Source: Lysobacter solisilvae (lineage in GTDB: Bacteria; Pseudomonadota; Gammaproteobacteria; Xanthomonadales; Xanthomonadaceae). Taken from it: a stretch of DNA of 64,000 nt. This document shows, one piece after another, positions 26,077 through 35,054 of the stretch. The position numbers and the translations under genes were made by a program. How positions within the stretch are numbered: position 1 is the first letter of the stretch; every line of letters starts with the position of its first letter. The notes beneath the pieces are model-generated. The model saw nothing but the letters and a program-made list of their open reading frames with translations. It searched no databases and was not told where the DNA came from. Location: assembly GCF_016613535.2 (NCBI RefSeq), contig NZ_CP071518.1, positions 3,286,001-3,350,000 on the forward strand. Direction: 5' to 3'.

Positions 26077-26418
26077 TCAGGTCGCCGGTCGGATGATCCA
26101 GCAGGCCCTGGTGACCTGTGTCGATCCGGGCTCGTTGAAATCCGCCAGGATCCGGTAGGACGGGCCGGCATCGACGCGGCGCAATACCTTGCTCCAGCCA
26201 TTCTTGCCGACGGCCTCGTTGAACGACCACACGCGGTCGTTGACCTTCAGCTGGCCGATGGTGACATCGCCGCGACCCTCGGTGGACACCACGGTGTTGT
26301 CCGCGAAGCCGCTCTTGCAGACGCCAAAGCCCAGGCCGCCGCCGTTGTTGTCCGCGCTGGCGGGCCCCGAAAGCAGGCCGAGTGCGACCAGCGTGGCCGC
26401 CCCTTGGTAGATACGCAT
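26077..26418 (-). CDS. Small exported protein with a truncated Hint-like (intein/hedgehog) segment
   Basis: 113 residues with a signal peptide (MRIYQGAATLVALGLLSGPA, then SA-D). The mature part, CKSGFADNTVVSTEGRGDVT followed by IGQLKVNDRVWSFNEAVG and LRRVDAGPSYRIL, resembles the first 60 residues of Hint domains (C, small insert, T/V-V-x-T-x-G, I-x-x-L-K-V-x-D-R-V-W-S). It lacks the C-terminal splicing blocks (HN/C), so it cannot be an active intein; it may bind or cleave a partner or be an evolved fold. The real start at 26418 has AAGGGA; the 145 codons upstream are spurious. Confidence 0.65.
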   Translation of the reverse strand: MRIYQGAATLVALGLLSGPASADNNGGGLGFGVCKSGFADNTVVSTEGRGDVTIGQLKVNDRVWSFNEAVGKNGWSKVLRRVDAGPSYRILADFNEPGSTQVTRACWIIRPAT

Positions 26419-26875
26419 TCCCTTCCCCCGATCTGGCCGTCGCAGGCTCAGGCCTGCGGTCGAACGAAACAGCGCCCCGACCGCCCGAGCCGCTGGCCGG
26501 GCCGTCCAGGGCGGAGTATAGACCGACCAGCGGTCGAAAACAGTCTCCGGGCGGTATCGCGATTTCGAGCCAGATGCGCCTGCGGCGCGGCCCGGCGTCC
26601 CCGGCCTGGTTCCGGACTGGGCGGATGCGGCAGCTGCACGGGGTGGTGGCCGGGCGCCAATGCGACGCGCCCGGGCACTTCTCGTCCATTGCCGCGGGAG
26701 GTTCCGGGGGCCCTTGCCCGCCCCGGCATGGCGCAGGTCCGGGACGCGACCCGAAGTGGCGGCGCCGACTGCAATGCACAGCCAACACCGCCACTGGCCT
26801 GGTCTCTTCAGCAGAACCGCTGCAAACGCTACGACACCACCAATGCAGGCCACCCGAGGGTGCCGGCGTCAGTCC
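26419..26875. other. Intergenic region with no detectable gene
   Basis: About 455 bases between the Hint-like start and the stop of the large exported protein. Several frames are open because of high GC, but none shows plausible protein sequence. No repeat, RNA gene or clear terminator was seen. Confidence 0.35.
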
Positions 26876-28462
26876 TCACGGAATCTGACAGCTCGCACAA
26901 GCGGTCCTGCAGGTGCACGTTGCCGAGTTCCAGGTCCCGCCCTTGATGTCGCACTGCTGCTCGGCGGTCGCCGGACAGGTGGGCGCCGGCGGAGGTGTCA
27001 CGGGAGCCGCCTCGAAGTCGCGGCGGTCGTCGAACAACTGCGCCCAGCGCCCGTCGAAGCCGCCGTTCTGGGGGAGGTACCAGGCGCCCACCAGCCACAG
27101 GCCGGCTTCGTAATGCTCACGCGTGTCCAGGACGCCGGAATGGGCGAAGAAGTCGTGCTGTCGCCAGTAATTCCCGAGCGAACCGTAGTCCCCGCTTGCA
27201 TCGGCCCGATTGCGGTTGAAGCTGTCACGGCCCGCGCCACCGTAGCCACCGAAGTCGTCGGAGCCGGAGGTGTAGTCATCGGCATTGGCCTCGGCCGAAT
27301 AGCCACCCCAGAACCAGGACTTGGCGATCACGCCGTCGCGGCCATCGGTCAGGTCGGAGCTGTAGTTGTCCCGCGAGCCGAGGTAGAACCGCTGCAGGCC
27401 CGCCGGAATCTCCGCCACGCCGGCTTCGTTCACGATCGGGCTGTCGAGCAGCACGTCCTCCGTGCTGTCGTCGGTCCAGCTGGTCGACCACGTCGATCCA
27501 CCCCACTGCGTGAGGAACACATCGGCCAGGTCCTGCAGTTCGTAGGTGATGCGCTTGACCTGCGACCACGAGGTCTGGCTGTTACGCCGGGAGGCCAGCG
27601 ACGACGCGCTCGAATAGCTGATCGCCTTCGCGTTCCAAGCCGACACGGCGGCCGCGGACGTCTCCGGCACCCAGACGTAGTGGACGTTCTTGTCGTCGTC
27701 GTTGGTGACGTCGACGTCGGCAGTGCCATTGGACGCAACGCTGGCGCTGATCGTGCTGTAGGCGTCCTGGACGAAATGCAGCTCGTGGGCGTGGGTGCTG
27801 CCGTAGCCGGTGTCCTCGTCCGCCTGCCAGATCATGACGTGCCTGCCGCCGGCCACCTGCATGAACCTGACATCCGAACTGGAAGCGCTGCGCATGACAT
27901 GGTCGGCATGGCTGGTCACGGTGACGTAGCCGACCGACTCGCCCGCGGCGCCGGGCGTGCCAGTGACGCCGCGCACCGAGATCTCGATGCGTTCCCAGTC
28001 ATGGATGGCGCCGGCCATTTTGTCGACGGGATGGAAAACGTGATAGAGCAGCTGCAGCTTCTTGCTGCCGCCATCCATGTACTCCACCAGTGACGCGTAC
28101 AAGGTTGGCCGGATGCGCCAGTGCCGGTATGCGCCCGTGTTGGCCGCGCCAGCCGCCACGTAGCCCGACAGAACATTCGCCCACGTGTAGCGGTTGTTGG
28201 CAAAGTTTCCATCGCGATCGAAGTCGTAGTTGGAGATCCAGTCGCGGCCGGGCTTGCTGCTGTCTTCCTCGGCGCGCTGCATGATCACCGGCGCGTAATA
28301 GTTCAGATAGGCCTGGCGCTGCACCTGGCTCAGTACCGGCACCTGGGCCTGCGCCGCACCGGGTACCAGGCCGCCCCCCGACAGCAGCAGCAACGTGCAC
28401 AGGATGAAACCCCTCACGCCCACGAACCGTGGCTTACGCGCAATACAGTTGATCCATTTCAT
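26876..28462 (-). CDS. Large exported protein of unknown function with a Cys-rich C-terminus
   Basis: 528 residues. A long signal peptide (MKWINCIARKPRFVGVRGFI, then a CTLLLLSGGG core ending PGAAQAQ) is followed by a domain rich in aromatic and acidic residues: YYAPVIMQRAEEDSSKPGRD, LLYHVFHPVDKMAGAIHDWE, SHADHVMRS and STHAHELHFVQDAY. The HDWE sequence recalls the GHRHDWE core of NPP1-type necrosis-inducing proteins, but the rest does not obviously follow. The last 35 residues have six cysteines (CPATAEQQC, CTCRTACASCQIP) after a proline-rich linker. AAAGGAG precedes the start. Function not assigned. Confidence 0.7.
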   Translation of the reverse strand: MKWINCIARKPRFVGVRGFILCTLLLLSGGGLVPGAAQAQVPVLSQVQRQAYLNYYAPVIMQRAEEDSSKPGRDWISNYDFDRDGNFANNRYTWANVLSGYVAAGAANTGAYRHWRIRPTLYASLVEYMDGGSKKLQLLYHVFHPVDKMAGAIHDWERIEISVRGVTGTPGAAGESVGYVTVTSHADHVMRSASSSDVRFMQVAGGRHVMIWQADEDTGYGSTHAHELHFVQDAYSTISASVASNGTADVDVTNDDDKNVHYVWVPETSAAAVSAWNAKAISYSSASSLASRRNSQTSWSQVKRITYELQDLADVFLTQWGGSTWSTSWTDDSTEDVLLDSPIVNEAGVAEIPAGLQRFYLGSRDNYSSDLTDGRDGVIAKSWFWGGYSAEANADDYTSGSDDFGGYGGAGRDSFNRNRADASGDYGSLGNYWRQHDFFAHSGVLDTREHYEAGLWLVGAWYLPQNGGFDGRWAQLFDDRRDFEAAPVTPPPAPTCPATAEQQCDIKGGTWNSATCTCRTACASCQIP

Positions 28463-28828
28463 GTCGAGCTCCTTTGGTCAGTCCATCGAGCAGTCATTCC
28501 ATCGAGCGTTCTTTGCTTCGCCATCGAAACGGCGATAGCCGTTCCATTCCCGCAGGTGCGCCTGGCTTGCCGGCCATGTTGGAGCCTGGACGTCCAGGTC
28601 ATTCCCCGCCACCTTGCGGGCCCCAGACATTGCCGCAAGGCCCCGGCGGAAAACAAGCCAGACCCCGTGGGTGAGTCCGCCCACAGCGATGCCCGCTGAA
28701 GGCAGCAGCATCGGGGCACATCTTCCCGTTGTCCTGCGGTCACAGGATGTCGATCTCCTTCCCGCCCGTTCGTCATCCATGCATGGGTGCCATGCGCCCT
28801 GATCCCTCCCACCGACAGCGAGGCAGAC
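28463..28828. other. Divergent intergenic region
   Basis: About 365 bases between divergent genes (exported unknown protein and RibD-like reductase). It contains no supported gene; open frames on both strands here read through high-GC sequence. Promoters for both genes must lie here but are not clear. Confidence 0.3.
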
Positions 28829-29416
28829 ATGGGCAAGCTCATCGTGGAACAGATCGTCAGCGCCGACGGCTACGCCCAGGACGCACAGGGCGGGATCGGC
28901 TTCTTCACATCCGCCCGCGAGCTCAACGACGCGGACCCGGGACAATTGCGGATGCTGGCCAGCGTCGGCGCCATCGTGCTGGGCCGCGTGACCTACGCGA
29001 TGTTCACCGACTACTGGCCCACGCCGGCGGCGAAAGCGGAGCCGGTAGCCGGCCCGATCAACGCCTTGCCGAAGTTCGTGGTCTCGTCCACGCTCCGCGC
29101 CGCGCCCTGGGGCGCGGACGATGCGGCCGAGCTCCTGCGGGGCGATGGCGTGGCCGCGGTACGCGCGTTGCGAACGCGCATCACCGGCGACCTGATCGTG
29201 TGGGGCAGCCTCACCCTCAGCGATGCCCTGCTCCGTGCAGGCGAAGTCGACCTGCTGCGGCTGCGCACCGTGCCGGTACTGCTTGGCGCCGGCCGCTCCT
29301 TCACTCCCGCCGACCTGGGCGAGCGCCGGCTGGAGCTGGTTGAATCGCAGGCCCACGCCGGAGGACATGTGACGTCGGCTTACCGGCCGGCGCGTCAGCA
29401 ATCGGCGAGTGCCTAG
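28829..29416 (+). CDS. Dihydrofolate reductase family protein (RibD C-terminal fold)
   Basis: 195 residues: KLIVEQIVSADGYAQDAQGG, VGAIVLGRVTYAMFTDYWP, LPKFVVSS, LIVWGSLTLSDALL and VLLGAGRSF are the standard RibD_C/YyaP-type motifs: NADPH-binding GxxxY, the GS..L segment and a terminal strand. These enzymes reduce pterins, pyrimidines or unknown substrates using NADPH. The start at 28829 has GAGG five bases before it. A related protein lies at 38661. Confidence 0.87.
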   Translation: MGKLIVEQIVSADGYAQDAQGGIGFFTSARELNDADPGQLRMLASVGAIVLGRVTYAMFTDYWPTPAAKAEPVAGPINALPKFVVSSTLRAAPWGADDAAELLRGDGVAAVRALRTRITGDLIVWGSLTLSDALLRAGEVDLLRLRTVPVLLGAGRSFTPADLGERRLELVESQAHAGGHVTSAYRPARQQSASA

Positions 29417-29493
29417 CCCCTATCGAAGGGAATCCAGAGCATCGCCGCTTCAGGGCGCCGCTGACGGGCGACGCCTTGTCGCCTGCGCACGGC

Positions 29494-29886
29494 CTAGCCT
29501 TCGAAGCGACCCGCCGCATCACGTTCCCGCTCGTACAGCCGGGTGTGCGGAAACGGCGGCAGCCAGGCCTCGCGGCGAACCGTCCAGAGTTCATAGCTGG
29601 GCCGCAGCTGGTCGGGGGCATCCAGGGATCCCAGGCTCACCTCGATCTCGTCCGCGGTGCGCGCGAACACCGGCGAGCCGCAGCGAGGACAGAAATGCCG
29701 GCCGCCAAAATCGCGCGTGTCGCCCACTATCGTCACCGCCTGCTCGGGAAACACCGCCGAAGCATGGAACAGCGCCCCATGCTGCTTGCGGCAGTCCAGG
29801 CAGTGACAGACACCTACCCGGTACGGACGGCCCGACGCCTCGACCCGGACGTCGCCGCACAGGCAACCGCCCGTGAACTTTTCCAT
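29494..29886 (-). CDS. GFA family (CENP-V/GFA) zinc protein
   Basis: 130 residues with the two zinc centres of the GFA fold: GGCLCGDVR with CHCLDCRKQHGA, and FCPRCGSPVF. GFA proteins bind zinc and some bind glutathione adducts; the formaldehyde-activating role of the founding member is not general. AAGGAG lies seven bases before the ATG at 29886. It converges with the RibD-like gene, 77 bases away. Confidence 0.9.
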   Translation of the reverse strand: MEKFTGGCLCGDVRVEASGRPYRVGVCHCLDCRKQHGALFHASAVFPEQAVTIVGDTRDFGGRHFCPRCGSPVFARTADEIEVSLGSLDAPDQLRPSYELWTVRREAWLPPFPHTRLYERERDAAGRFEG

Positions 29887-30208
29887 GCTGCGTCTCCTTG
29901 CGGATCAGGTTCAAGCTTTGGAGGTGGTACGGAAACCGGGGCCAAGATATCTCGCTATGGATCGACGTGCCCTTGGGAGGTGCGGCCACGCCTACCCTGC
30001 CCGGCAGACCGGCCCTGGTGCGATGCAGCGCGCCGCTGAACCCCTCAGCCAAAGCAGGGCAGCCCAACAGGTGGCATGGCGATCGAATCCCGGACCGCCG
30101 CCGAACCCAGGAGGCCCAATGACCACCAGCCTATGGAACGGGCCGTCCGGCACGCCTTAGCATGGCCCGCCGCCCGTCGCCCGCGGGCCTACCCAAGACA
30201 CGGACCGC
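29887..30208. other. Intergenic region before the ABC transporter operon
   Basis: About 320 bases upstream of both the GFA gene (minus) and the ABC ATPase gene (plus). No gene or repeat is seen. It should contain both promoters; none is clear. Confidence 0.3.
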
Positions 30209-31144
30209 ATGCTCACCATCCGCAACCTCAGCAAGACCTACGCCAACGGCGTGCACGCGCTCAATGACGTCAGCCTCGACATCCCGCGGGGCATGTTCGG
30301 CCTGCTCGGTCCGAACGGCGCCGGCAAGTCGTCGCTGATGCGGACCCTCGCCACTCTGCAGGAGGCCGATTCCGGCAGCGTCACCCTGCAGGGCGCCGAC
30401 GGCGGGACGATCGACGTGCTGCGCGACAAGGACGCGGTACGCCGCCAACTGGGTTACCTGCCGCAGGATTTCGGCGTGTACCCGAAGGTCAGCGCCGAGG
30501 ACCTGCTCGAGCACTTCGCCGTGCTCAAGGGCCTCACCGCGCGCAAGCAGCGCCGCGAGGTGGTCGACGGCCTGCTCCAGCAGGTGAACCTGTGGGATGC
30601 CCGCAAGCGCAAGCTGGGGACGTTCTCCGGTGGCATGCGCCAGCGCTTCGGCATCGCCCAGGCCCTGCTGGGCAACCCGCGCCTGGTCATCGTCGACGAA
30701 CCCACCGCGGGCCTGGATCCGGAGGAGCGCAACCGCTTCCTCAACCTGCTGGCCGAGATCGGCGAGAACGTCGCGGTCATCCTTTCCACGCACATCGTCG
30801 AAGACGTCACCGACCTGTGCCCGACCATGGCGATCATGAACAAGGGTCAGGTGCTGCTGACCGGCAAGCCCAACGATGCCATCGCCGCGCTCGCCGGGCA
30901 GGTCTGGCGCAAGCAGGTCGGCAAGGCGGAACTGGCGGAATACGAGTCACGGCACCAGGTGCTGTCCACGCGCCTGATCGGTGGGCATCCGGTCATCAAC
31001 GTTTTCAGCCATGAGAAGCCGGACGCCGGCTTCGAGCAGGTCGCGCCTGGACTGGAGGACGTGTACTTCCAGCGCCTGCGCCAACAGGCCCGCCGCCCGG
31101 CCGCATCGCAGCCAACGCCCGCCGCCGAAGCCGAACTGGCCTGA
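30209..31144 (+). CDS. ABC transporter ATP-binding protein
   Basis: 311 residues. Walker A is GPNGAGKS (34-41), followed by a Q-loop in YLPQDFG, the signature FSGGMRQR, Walker B LVIVDEPTAGLDP and the switch histidine in STHIVEDV. The C-terminal 90 residues are a regulatory extension. It resembles ABC-2 export ATPases of the CcmA/NatA type and powers the peptidase-fused permease encoded 12 bases downstream. Located on the cytoplasmic face of the inner membrane; the transported substrate is unknown. Confidence 0.93.
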   Translation: MLTIRNLSKTYANGVHALNDVSLDIPRGMFGLLGPNGAGKSSLMRTLATLQEADSGSVTLQGADGGTIDVLRDKDAVRRQLGYLPQDFGVYPKVSAEDLLEHFAVLKGLTARKQRREVVDGLLQQVNLWDARKRKLGTFSGGMRQRFGIAQALLGNPRLVIVDEPTAGLDPEERNRFLNLLAEIGENVAVILSTHIVEDVTDLCPTMAIMNKGQVLLTGKPNDAIAALAGQVWRKQVGKAELAEYESRHQVLSTRLIGGHPVINVFSHEKPDAGFEQVAPGLEDVYFQRLRQQARRPAASQPTPAAEAELA

Positions 31145-31156
31145 CAGAGCGCTCCC

Positions 31157-34100
31157 ATGACCTTTGAATTCTTCAAGTTCGAGCTGCGCGAGCAGCTCCG
31201 CTCTCCCCTGCTATGGGTGCTGGCGGCCCTGTTTGCTCTCCTGGCCTTCGGCGCCGCCAGCAGCGATGCCGTCCAGATTGGCGGCGGTATCGGCAATGTG
31301 CACCGCAATGCCCCAACCGTCATCGCTCAGTGGCTCACCTTCTTCACCCTGGTGGGCATGCTGATCATCACGATCTTCATCACAAGCGCCCTGCTGCGCG
31401 ACTTCGACCAAGGCACGGCCGAACTGTTCTTCGCCAGCCCGATCCGAAAGCGTGATTACCTGGCCGGGCGGCTCGCCGCGGCGTTCACGGCCAGCCTGGT
31501 GGTGTACATGGTGATCGCGCTTGGCATCTTCATTGCCCAGTTCATGCCGTGGATCGACCCGGCGCGGCTGGGACCGATATCGCTGCAGCCGTACCTGTGG
31601 ACGTTCGCGGTGCAGGTAATTCCCAACGTGCTGTTCACTGGCGCACTGCTGGCGCTGCTGGCCGCCACCACGCGCAGCATCCTCTGGGTATACATCGGCG
31701 TGCTGGCCTTCTACGTGCTGTACGGCACCAGCGCGTACATGCTCAAGGACCTGGACAACGTGTGGCTCGCCACGCTTGCCGAGCCCCTGGGCGTGCGCGC
31801 CCTGTCGCGCACGCTTCGCTACTGGTCGGTGGAGGAACGCAACGCCGGCCTGCCCGCCGTCGCTGGCTATCTGCTTGCCAACCGCGCGCTGTGGTCGGTC
31901 ATCGCGCTGGCGATGTTGGCAGCGACGTTCGCGCTGTTCAAAACCGAACGCAGCGGCACCTCGCGTCGCCGCGGCAAGCGCAAGGCGGTGTCTGCTCCAG
32001 CACCGGCTTCGCGATCGGCAGAACGCTCGGCCTCCGTCGTGGTGCCCAAGCCCACGCCCGCCTTCACCGCCGCTACCGCATGGCAGCAGTTCCTGCGCCA
32101 GGTCCGCTTCGATACGGCTGGCGTGCTGCGCAGCGTGCCCTTCCTTGTGATGTTGGTGTTCGGCATCGCCAACTTCATCCCGTCGGCGCTGTTCATGTCG
32201 ACGACGTACGAGACGCCGATCCATCCGGTCACCTCGCAGATCCTCGACGCACTACAGGCCAGCTACGGGTTCCTGCTGGTCATCATCGTGCTGTTCTACG
32301 CTGGCGAACTGGTGTGGAAGGAGCGCGGCACGAAGATCAACGAAGTGAGCGACGCCATGCCGGTGCCCAACTGGGTGCCGCTGCTGGCCAAGTTCACCAC
32401 CCTTGTGGCGGTGATCGTGTGCTTCCAGGCGATCGGCGCGCTCACCGCTGTGGCCATCCAGCTGGCCAAGGGGCACACCCAACTCGAGCCACTTGTCTAC
32501 CTCAAGCTGCTGTCGGTCAACTGCATCGCCTTCATCCTGATGGGCGGAATGGCGCTGGTGCTGCAGGTGCTGAGCAACAACAAGTTCATCGGCTACGCGC
32601 TGCTGCTCGTGGTCGTGATCGCGCAGGCCGCATTGGGCATGATGGATTTTGACCACATGCTCTACACGTTCGGGAGGTGGCCGAACGCTCCGTATTCGGA
32701 CATGAATGGCTACGGCCACTTCCTGCCGGGGCAGTTGTGGTTTCAGATGTACTGGGCGCTGTGCCTGCTGTGCCTGCTGCTGGTGTCGCTGGCGCTGTGG
32801 GTCCGCGGCGTCGACCAGGGGCGCAAGCAGCGCTTCGCCATCGCCCGGCAGCGCATGCGCGGCCCGCTGGCGCGCGGCCTGATTGTCGCCGTGCTGGCCT
32901 TCGTTGCGGTGGGGGGCTGGCTGTTCTGGAATACCAACATCCGCAACACCTACCTCTCGGGCGAACAACAGCTCGACCTGCAGGCCCGCTACGAGCGCGA
33001 GTACGGCAAATACCGGAACTTGGCGCAGCCTCGCATCCTGGCTACGCAGACGGAGATCGACCTGCGCCCGGAAACCCAGACCCTGCGCGTCCACGGCCGC
33101 TACCGCGTGCGCAACCCGCACGCCCAGGCTATCCCTGAGATCCACATCAGCGTCCCTGTAGACGATGCACTGACGTCAATCGACCTGGGCGGGGCCAAGC
33201 TGGTCAAGCATGACAAGCCGCTGGGCTACCGCATCTACCGCCTCGACCGGCCGATGCAGCCGGGAGAGATGCGCGAGGTCGCCTTCGAGATGGACTACCA
33301 CCCCAACGGCCTGACCAATAGCGCGCCCGAGACCCGGATCGTCGACAACGGCAGCTTCTTCAACAACCGCATCTTCCCCACCTTCGGCTACGACGCCGGC
33401 GGCGAGATCACCGACCGCAACGATCGCCGCAAGCGCAAGCTCGGCGAGCCGCGCCGAATGCCCAAGCTCGAGGACACCCAAGCCCGCGCCAATCCCTACA
33501 TCGACGACGACGCCGACTGGCTGGACTTCAAGACCACCATCTGCACCGCTCCGGACCAGATCGCACTGGCACCGGGCTACCTGCAGAAGGAGTTCACCCG
33601 CGCAGGCCGCCGCTGCTTCAGTTACGCCATGGACCGGCCGATGCTGAACTTCTACGCCTACCTGTCGGCACGCTGGCAGGTGAAAAAGGGCGACTACGTC
33701 AGCCACCTGCCCGACGGGAGCACCCGCCGCATCCCGATCGAGATCTATTACGACGCGCACCACCCGTACAACATCGATCGAATGATCGAGGCTTCCCGCA
33801 AGTCGCTTGCCTACTACGAGGCCAACTTCACGCCGTACCAGCACCGACAGGTGCGCATCATCGAGTTCCCGGGATATGTCGGCACCTTCGCCCAGTCCTT
33901 CGCCAACACCATTCCCTATTCGGAAGCCATTGGTTTCATCGCCGACCTGCGCGACAAGGACAACATCGACTACGTCTACTACGTGACCGCGCACGAGGTC
34001 GCCCACCAGTGGTGGGCGCACCAGGTGATCGGCGGCAACGTCCAGGGCGCGACGATGCTGAGTGAGTCGCTGGCCCAATACTCCGCGCTGATGGTGATGG

Positions 34101-34777
34101 AGAAGGAATACGGCCGCGACAAGATGCGCCAGTTCCTGAAGACCGAACTGGATGGCTATCTGTCCGGTCGCGGCGGCGAGCGAGTGGAGGAATTGCCGCT
34201 GTACCGCAACGAAAACCAGCAGTACATCCACTACCAGAAAGGCTCGCTGGTCTTCTACCGCCTGCGCGAGGAGCTTGGCGAGGCCGCGGTGAACCGCGCC
34301 CTGAAGAAGTTCCTGCAGGACAAGGGCTTCCAGCAAGCGCCCTACACGACCTCGGCCGAGCTGCTGACCTACCTGCGCGCCGAGGCCAAGCCGGAGCAGC
34401 AGGCGCTGATCACCGACCTGTTCGAGAAGATCAGCTTCTACGACAACCGCGTCGAGACCGCGACGGCGAAGAAGCGCGCCGACGGCAAGTACGAGGTCAC
34501 CCTCGAACTGCACGCCGACAAGCGCTATGCCGACGGCAAGGGCAAGGAGACCGCCGGCAAGCTCGACGACTGGATCGAGGTGGGCGTGTTCGGCCAGGGC
34601 AAGACCGGCGAGGAAGCCGATCGACCGGTGCTGTACATGGAGCGCGTCCACGTCACCAGCGCGAAGCCGAAGCTGACGGTGGTGGTCGACCAGCTGCCTT
34701 ACGAGGCCGGCTTCGACCCCTACAACAAGCTGATCGACCGGGTGTCCGCGGACAACCGCAAGCGGGTTTCGATGTAG
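31157..34777 (+). CDS. ABC-2 permease fused to an M1-family aminopeptidase domain
   Basis: 1206 residues. Residues about 1-570 contain two ABC-2-like membrane halves (FFKFELREQLRSPLLWVLAA at the start, a second block near 320-560) joined by a basic linker. A further helix (RGLIVAVLAFVAVGGWLFW) precedes an extracytoplasmic M1 metallopeptidase domain with zinc site HEVAHQWW (His946, Glu947, His950) and third ligand Glu970 in MLSESLAQY, then a tyrosine-rich region and a helical C-domain. The spacing after the second His is 19 residues rather than the classical 18. Peptide processing coupled to export is likely. It forms an operon with the ATPase and ends at a strong double hairpin. Confidence 0.92.
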   Translation: MTFEFFKFELREQLRSPLLWVLAALFALLAFGAASSDAVQIGGGIGNVHRNAPTVIAQWLTFFTLVGMLIITIFITSALLRDFDQGTAELFFASPIRKRDYLAGRLAAAFTASLVVYMVIALGIFIAQFMPWIDPARLGPISLQPYLWTFAVQVIPNVLFTGALLALLAATTRSILWVYIGVLAFYVLYGTSAYMLKDLDNVWLATLAEPLGVRALSRTLRYWSVEERNAGLPAVAGYLLANRALWSVIALAMLAATFALFKTERSGTSRRRGKRKAVSAPAPASRSAERSASVVVPKPTPAFTAATAWQQFLRQVRFDTAGVLRSVPFLVMLVFGIANFIPSALFMSTTYETPIHPVTSQILDALQASYGFLLVIIVLFYAGELVWKERGTKINEVSDAMPVPNWVPLLAKFTTLVAVIVCFQAIGALTAVAIQLAKGHTQLEPLVYLKLLSVNCIAFILMGGMALVLQVLSNNKFIGYALLLVVVIAQAALGMMDFDHMLYTFGRWPNAPYSDMNGYGHFLPGQLWFQMYWALCLLCLLLVSLALWVRGVDQGRKQRFAIARQRMRGPLARGLIVAVLAFVAVGGWLFWNTNIRNTYLSGEQQLDLQARYEREYGKYRNLAQPRILATQTEIDLRPETQTLRVHGRYRVRNPHAQAIPEIHISVPVDDALTSIDLGGAKLVKHDKPLGYRIYRLDRPMQPGEMREVAFEMDYHPNGLTNSAPETRIVDNGSFFNNRIFPTFGYDAGGEITDRNDRRKRKLGEPRRMPKLEDTQARANPYIDDDADWLDFKTTICTAPDQIALAPGYLQKEFTRAGRRCFSYAMDRPMLNFYAYLSARWQVKKGDYVSHLPDGSTRRIPIEIYYDAHHPYNIDRMIEASRKSLAYYEANFTPYQHRQVRIIEFPGYVGTFAQSFANTIPYSEAIGFIADLRDKDNIDYVYYVTAHEVAHQWWAHQVIGGNVQGATMLSESLAQYSALMVMEKEYGRDKMRQFLKTELDGYLSGRGGERVEELPLYRNENQQYIHYQKGSLVFYRLREELGEAAVNRALKKFLQDKGFQQAPYTTSAELLTYLRAEAKPEQQALITDLFEKISFYDNRVETATAKKRADGKYEVTLELHADKRYADGKGKETAGKLDDWIEVGVFGQGKTGEEADRPVLYMERVHVTSAKPKLTVVVDQLPYEAGFDPYNKLIDRVSADNRKRVSM

Positions 34778-34792
34778 CACCTGCCCTGGCGG

Positions 34793-34869
34793 CACGCGGA
34801 CCGCAATGGGTCCGCGTGCGCACCACAAGCCAGACCACGAAGGCGCCCCGCATCGGGGCGCTCTTCGTT
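34793..34869 (+). terminator. Double hairpin terminator of the ABC operon
   Basis: CACGCGGACC-GCAATG-GGTCCGCGTG (34793-34818) is a perfect ten-pair stem. A second stem GCGCCCCG-CAT-CGGGGCGC (34843-34861) is followed by TCTTCGTTT. The second looks like the true intrinsic terminator. Confidence 0.7.
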
Positions 34870-35054
34870 TCCATGGCCGCGCCACCGGTCACCTTCACCA
34901 GCGGTGGACTTCAACGCGCCGCGGCGCGCTGGCACTCCCCACGCAGGCCGACGTCCGGGCAAGCCCAGGCAGCCCGGAAGGGACGCCGCCCTCGCCCCGG
35001 GAGCACCCGAATCACGGGGTCGAAACCAGCGGTCAGGATCATTCACCCCCGGGG

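Noticed and set aside
30131..30793. Minus-strand frame in the ABC ATPase gene.
   Set aside because: Shadow of the clear Walker A/B coding frame.
33176..34885. A 569-codon minus-strand frame inside the permease-peptidase.
   Set aside because: Shadow of the plus-strand gene; no motif, and its strand contradicts the M1 zinc site.
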